DNA from: Chloroflexota bacterium
Lineage (GTDB): Bacteria > Chloroflexota > Anaerolineae > Anaerolineales > UBA4823
DNA: 9,747 bases
Assembly (NCBI GenBank): GCA_030669775.1
Contig: DAOVCZ010000053.1
Span: 1 to 9,747 of the forward strand
Reading direction: 5' to 3'
Shown: positions 7,310 to 9,747 of the stretch, in pieces
Layout of the letters: each line of letters opens with the position of its first letter
How positions within the stretch are numbered: the stretch's first letter is position 1
Translations under genes and position numbers: made by a program
Notes under the pieces: generated by a model
Seen by the model: only the letters and a program-made list of their open reading frames with translations
Told to the model about the DNA's origin: nothing
The model's database searches: none

Positions 7310-7954
7310 CTAGTGGTTGTGTTCCAGCACTACGACCCGGGCTTCGCTGGGTACAGATGTGCGAGTGATTTTCAAGGAAGGGATTGGTTCGACTTTCCCT
7401 ACGCCCATCTCCTTCAGAAACCTGTTGAGTGGGGCTAATTTCAGGTTGCTCTCAGGGACTTGGTAGTGCATTGGGATGACAATTCCTGGCTCTAGCAGGC
7501 TGACGATCTCCGCCGCTTTGGATGCATTTAAACTCTTACCACCACCAACAGGAACCAGGACAACATTTACACCGCCCAGGTTTTCGATTTCTGTTTGGCT
7601 GGGGACTCTTTGTAAATCGCCCAAATGAGCCACGGTTATGCCATCATAATCAAAAACATACAACGTGTTGCGCAGCTCGTTTGTTGATCGGTTTCCCTTC
7701 CTGTTTGTCTGCACGCCTGTGATGAATACACCCCCAATCTCAAACTCGCCAGGACCCGTGATGACTCGCGTGCGCCCCTTTACGGAGGTGACGAAATTAT
7801 GTCCAGGTGCATCATGGCTGACGGTGACGATTTCACCTCGCAGCTTTAAAGGCGCGAAGCCAACAAATTTGTGATCGTACGGGTCGATGACCACGGTGGC
7901 CATGCCCCGTTCTGTTAGCCGAAAACAAGAAAGACCGTGCCAAATAATTTCCAT
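7310..7954 (-). CDS. MBL-fold metallo-hydrolase-like protein with altered metal-binding motif
   Basis: A 214-residue metallo-beta-lactamase-fold protein (COG2220-like, 'Zn-dependent hydrolase' type). It begins MEIIWHGLSCFRL, has an early aspartate (VVIDPYD), then VTVSHDAPGHN where the canonical HxHxDH motif belongs: H47 and H52 are kept, but the second His is A49 and the Asp is G51. Later motifs TGPGEFEIGG (66-75), AHLGD (109-113) and IPMHYQ (160-165) match the fold's other ligand-bearing regions. Activity is therefore doubtful or needs different metal chemistry. The start is supported by AGGAGG 4 bases upstream (complement of 7959-7964) and a TATAAT box about 30 bases upstream. It is the first gene of the - strand group. 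Confidence 0.9.
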   Translation of the reverse strand: MEIIWHGLSCFRLTERGMATVVIDPYDHKFVGFAPLKLRGEIVTVSHDAPGHNFVTSVKGRTRVITGPGEFEIGGVFITGVQTNRKGNRSTNELRNTLYVFDYDGITVAHLGDLQRVPSQTEIENLGGVNVVLVPVGGGKSLNASKAAEIVSLLEPGIVIPMHYQVPESNLKLAPLNRFLKEMGVGKVEPIPSLKITRTSVPSEARVVVLEHNH

Positions 7955-7980
7955 TCAACCTCCTGAAAACTTGCCCCATG

Positions 7981-8011
7981 ATTATACATCATTGAGGTGT
8001 GCACGTATAAT
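7981..8011. promoter_or_regulatory. Divergent promoter region with mirrored -10 boxes
   Basis: ATTATAC (7981-7987) and GTATAAT (8005-8011) form a perfect 7-bp inverted repeat separated by 17 bases. Read on the - strand the left arm gives TATAAT, placed to serve the MBL-fold gene starting at 7954. On the + strand the right arm gives TATAAT at 8006-8011 with TATACA (7983-7988) as a 4-of-6 match to TTGACA at 17-base spacing. Each -10 box thus sits in the other promoter's -35 area, so use of the two would be mutually exclusive. Confidence 0.55.
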
Positions 8012-8017
8012 ATCCAC

Positions 8018-8794
8018 ATGGCATCAAGCACCAGACCAACCATGAGAGAACATGTCCGTGGTGGGGGTAAGGTCATCCAGAAAGAACCCTCAGCGTGGCG
8101 TTTGGAGATCCCTTCGGGTCCATCCGGTAAATACCACCTGGCACAGCTGGATGATTATGGGGGATTATCACGGCGATCATTTCCTTGGACCCCACCATTT
8201 AATCTGAGCTTGAGAGCGCGTGCATCTGCAAAGGTGATACCCGGCACTTGGGGTGTTGGTCTCTGGAATGATCCTTTTGGTACTGCATTGGTCCAAGGAA
8301 GCGAGGTGCGCTTCCCAACATTGCCAAATACAGCCTGGTTTTTCTTCGCTTCCCCACCTAATTACCTCTCCTTGCGGGATGATCTTCCTGGGAATGGACA
8401 AATGGCAGCTACCTTTCGCTCGCCAGGTAAACTGCCTCCAATACTGATCGTTAGCATACCACTGCTACCCATGATCATCCTGCCTCCTGTTGCCCGATGG
8501 ATGCGCCGATTGGCCAGGCGCTACGTTCACCAGGACACAGTTGAATTTGGTCTGGATCCTACTGAATGGCACAAATATGAGATTGATTGGCGACCGGATG
8601 GAGTTGGATTCCTGCTTGATGGGCAGGTTCTTAAGGAGATGAAGATACACCCCAGAGGACCTCTTGGTCTGGTGATCTGGATAGACAACCAGTATGCCAG
8701 CTTGCCTCCCGATGGACATTTGGGATACGGAACCCTTGCAAATGATCAGCCGGCTTGGTTAGAGCTGGAGGACCTGAATTTAGGCTCTGCTTGA
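8018..8794 (+). CDS. GH16/LamG-like concanavalin-fold protein, probably non-catalytic
   Basis: A 258-residue protein whose C-terminal part contains WHKYEIDWRPDGVGFLLDGQVL, a pattern typical of family 16 glycoside hydrolases and related lectin-like jelly rolls, and whose N-terminal part has matching strands (FNLSLRARASAKVIPGTWGVGLW). The ExDxxE catalytic motif of GH16 is not visible, so binding or a structural role is more likely than hydrolysis. There is no signal peptide; a hydrophobic run (PILIVSIPLLPMIILPP) sits in mid-chain, roughly residues 142-158, and may be a membrane hairpin or a buried insertion. I chose ATG 8018 because the TATAAT at 8006-8011 puts the expected transcript start at this codon (leaderless); a GTG at 7997 lies upstream of that promoter, and ATG 8042 is possible. 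The stop overlaps the tRNA promoter. Confidence 0.8.
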   Translation: MASSTRPTMREHVRGGGKVIQKEPSAWRLEIPSGPSGKYHLAQLDDYGGLSRRSFPWTPPFNLSLRARASAKVIPGTWGVGLWNDPFGTALVQGSEVRFPTLPNTAWFFFASPPNYLSLRDDLPGNGQMAATFRSPGKLPPILIVSIPLLPMIILPPVARWMRRLARRYVHQDTVEFGLDPTEWHKYEIDWRPDGVGFLLDGQVLKEMKIHPRGPLGLVIWIDNQYASLPPDGHLGYGTLANDQPAWLELEDLNLGSA

Positions 8795-8819
8795 CAATCC
8801 CAGATGGCGCGGTTAAAAT
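8791..8819 (+). promoter_or_regulatory. Strong sigma-70-type promoter of the tRNA operon
   Basis: TTGACA (8791-8796, perfect consensus) and TAAAAT (8814-8819) are separated by 17 bases. The sequence after the -10 box (TACGCTGCG) is fairly GC-rich, which fits stable-RNA promoters under growth-rate control, though that is inference. The -35 hexamer contains the TGA stop of the preceding gene. Expected transcript start is near 8826, leaving a leader of about 28 bases. Confidence 0.85.
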
Positions 8820-8853
8820 TACGCTGCGTGGATAACAGACGCTGGACGTTAAG

Positions 8854-8926
8854 GCCGAGATAGCTCAGTTGGTAGAGCACGCGACTGAAAATCGCGGTGT
8901 CGCCAGTTCGATTCTGGCTCTCGGCA
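8854..8926 (+). tRNA. tRNA-Phe (GAA)
   Basis: A complete cloverleaf of 73 bases: acceptor stem GCCGAGA pairs with TCTCGGC (8919-8925), D arm GCTC/GAGC, anticodon stem CGCGA/TCGCG with loop CTGAAAA giving anticodon GAA at 8887-8889, T arm GCCAG/CTGGC with loop TTCGATT, discriminator A at 8926. The 3' CCA is not encoded. It is the first tRNA of a three-gene operon. Confidence 0.97.
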
Positions 8927-8932
8927 CCTCTC

Positions 8933-8949
8933 GGTCTGACGGTCAGGCC
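8933..8949 (+). repeat. Small hairpin between tRNA-Phe and tRNA-Gly
   Basis: GGTCTGA and TCAGGCC (one T-G pair) form a 7-bp stem with a CGG loop, filling most of the 29-base spacer between the two tRNAs. It may help separate or process the tRNA precursors. No T-run follows, so it is not a terminator. Confidence 0.45.
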
Positions 8950-8955
8950 ATCTAT

Positions 8956-9028
<73 letters not shown>

Positions 9029-9052
9029 CTGGAATAGAGATAGATGAATGGC

Positions 9053-9084
9053 GATTGCTGATTGGTATTCCTCAATCAGCAATC
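9053..9084 (+). repeat. Perfect 12-bp inverted repeat between tRNA-Gly and tRNA-Cys
   Basis: GATTGCTGATTG (9053-9064) and CAATCAGCAATC (9073-9084) pair perfectly around an 8-base loop. The hairpin occupies the 80-base spacer between two tRNAs. No T-run follows it, so it is more likely a processing signal, attenuator or repeat element than an intrinsic terminator. Confidence 0.7.
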
Positions 9085-9108
9085 TTGATCTAAGCTCCGG
9101 GTTCCTTT

Positions 9109-9179
9109 GGCGACGTGGCCAAGTGGAAAGGCAAGGGTCTGCAAAACCCTGATCACGGGTTCAAATCCCGTCGTCGCCT
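9109..9179 (+). tRNA. tRNA-Cys (GCA)
   Basis: A 71-base cloverleaf: acceptor GGCGACG pairs with CGTCGCC (9172-9178), D arm GCC/GGC, anticodon stem AGGGT/ACCCT with loop CTGCAAA giving anticodon GCA at 9141-9143, T arm CGGG/CCCG with loop TTCAAAT, discriminator T (U) at 9179, the expected identity base for cysteine. CCA is not encoded. Last gene of the tRNA operon. Confidence 0.96.
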
Positions 9180-9182
9180 CTG

Positions 9183-9209
9183 AAATACCCCCAATACGGG
9201 GGTATTTTT
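9183..9209 (+). terminator. Intrinsic terminator of the tRNA operon
   Basis: A perfect 10-bp stem (AAATACCCCC, 9183-9192, with GGGGGTATTT, 9198-9207) around a 5-base loop, running into TTTTT at 9205-9209, four bases after tRNA-Cys. On the - strand only a short T-run follows, so it is oriented for the tRNA operon. The 149 bases from here to 9358 are AT-rich; the only structure I see is an imperfect palindrome at 9280-9297. Confidence 0.93.
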
Positions 9210-9279
9210 CTATGCAGGTGCTTTGTCAGCTCAAACTTATATTTATTACCAGGATCTAATAAAATATACTCCCCACCGT

Positions 9280-9297
9280 ATGGGCAAGCTTGCTCAT
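9280..9297. repeat. Imperfect 18-base palindrome in intergenic AT-rich DNA
   Basis: ATGGGCAAGCTTGCTCAT is symmetrical about AAGCTT with one mismatched pair of positions. It lies between the tRNA terminator and the 3' end of the - strand secreted-protein gene. As RNA it could make a 7-bp stem with an AGCT loop, but no T-run follows on either strand. A protein-binding site is possible; chance is not excluded. Confidence 0.3.
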
Positions 9298-9358
9298 CAA
9301 AAATATTGAATATAAATAACGATCGAATTTTGGTGATGGTTTAAAATTGGGGGAATTG

Positions 9359-9747
9359 CTATCTGTGAACCCCAGGCAGAAAGACATGATGGATTCGGGT
9401 ATCCACTACCATCAATGTGATCTGAGAAGTATGTGGAGATCCTGCTACAGAGGATGGATCAGTGACATTAATAATGATTTCACCTGTATAGGTGTTTACC
9501 TTATTTTGATCGAAATTATCTGGTGTGATCTGGATTGAAGTTGGTGTGGTTCCATTTCCTGGATCGGCAGAAAAGAAAGAGCCCAAATTTGTCACTTGCC
9601 AGGTTAAGGGATCGTTATTGCCGACATTTGTCGGTGAGAAACCCTGATTAGGTGGATAGAGCTTTTGGTCTGGGATACTATATAAGAAAACTAAATTCTC
9701 AGGAAGATTTCCCAGGATTGGGGTGGGGCTGGCGTCGATCTCTGTTC
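9359..9747 (-). CDS. C-terminal end of a secreted BACON/Ig-like domain protein (5' end outside window)
   Basis: The frame is open to the right edge on the - strand; 128 codons plus the TAG stop are visible, so this is the C-terminus of a longer protein. It shows a beta-sandwich repeat of BACON or similar type: NLVFLYSIPDQ, then NDPLTWQVTN, a SADPGNGTTPTSIQITP segment, NTYTGEIIINVTDP and GSPHTSQITLMVV. These strand signatures are typical of surface proteins. The last residues, HHVFLPGVHR, resemble the short (Y/F)LPxxxR tail found at the end of many secreted Chloroflexota proteins, of unproven function. Signal peptide and any catalytic domain would lie outside the window. No clear terminator follows on its strand. 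Confidence 0.82.
   Translation of the reverse strand, partial: TEIDASPTPILGNLPENLVFLYSIPDQKLYPPNQGFSPTNVGNNDPLTWQVTNLGSFFSADPGNGTTPTSIQITPDNFDQNKVNTYTGEIIINVTDPSSVAGSPHTSQITLMVVDTRIHHVFLPGVHR

Noticed and set aside
9347..9538. A 63-residue + strand open frame near the right edge.
   Set aside because: The opposite strand carries a continuous beta-sandwich protein running to the window edge with a recognisable C-terminal tail.

Overview
The window looks like bacterial chromosome from the Chloroflexota, most likely an Anaerolineae-type organism. This is an inference from protein style: maltose-type sugar permeases, small metallo-beta-lactamase-fold proteins, and a secreted BACON-like protein ending in an 'FLPxxxR' tail of the kind common in that phylum. 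No taxonomic marker gene is present.

Layout. (1) Positions 2-2627, + strand: the last two genes of a sugar ABC transporter locus. The first is cut by the left edge and reads as one chain joining the C-terminal half of a GT39/PMT-like membrane glycosyltransferase to a MalF-type permease. It overlaps a MalG-type permease by 8 bases. No binding protein or ATPase is in view. (2) Positions 2718-2747: a hairpin terminator between convergent units. (3) Positions 2756-7954, - strand: seven genes. In transcription order they are an MBL-fold protein with an altered metal motif, a 102-residue unknown, MutY carrying an intact Nudix/MutT domain, an M19 dipeptidase, a four-helix membrane protein, a UPF0173 MBL hydrolase and a cytoplasmic sulfite-oxidase-like molybdoenzyme. 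MutY, the dipeptidase and the membrane protein are tightly packed (4-base gap, then ATGA overlap). The last two genes have their own strong ribosome binding sites, and the last also has a TATAAT box. (4) Positions 7981-8011: a divergent promoter region with mirror-image -10 boxes, driving the - strand genes and, probably leaderlessly, a + strand GH16/LamG-like protein. (5) Positions 8791-9209: a tRNA-Phe, tRNA-Gly, tRNA-Cys operon with a near-consensus promoter, intergenic hairpins and a strong terminator. (6) Positions 9359-9747, - strand: the C-terminal end of a secreted protein, cut by the right edge.

Functionally this is mostly housekeeping and metabolism: sugar uptake, GO-system repair of 8-oxoguanine damage, dipeptide hydrolysis and translation. 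I see no mobile element, CRISPR array or phage gene. The most unusual items are the glycosyltransferase-permease fusion, MutY with a complete Nudix box, the MBL protein lacking two canonical metal ligands, and the symmetric divergent promoter.
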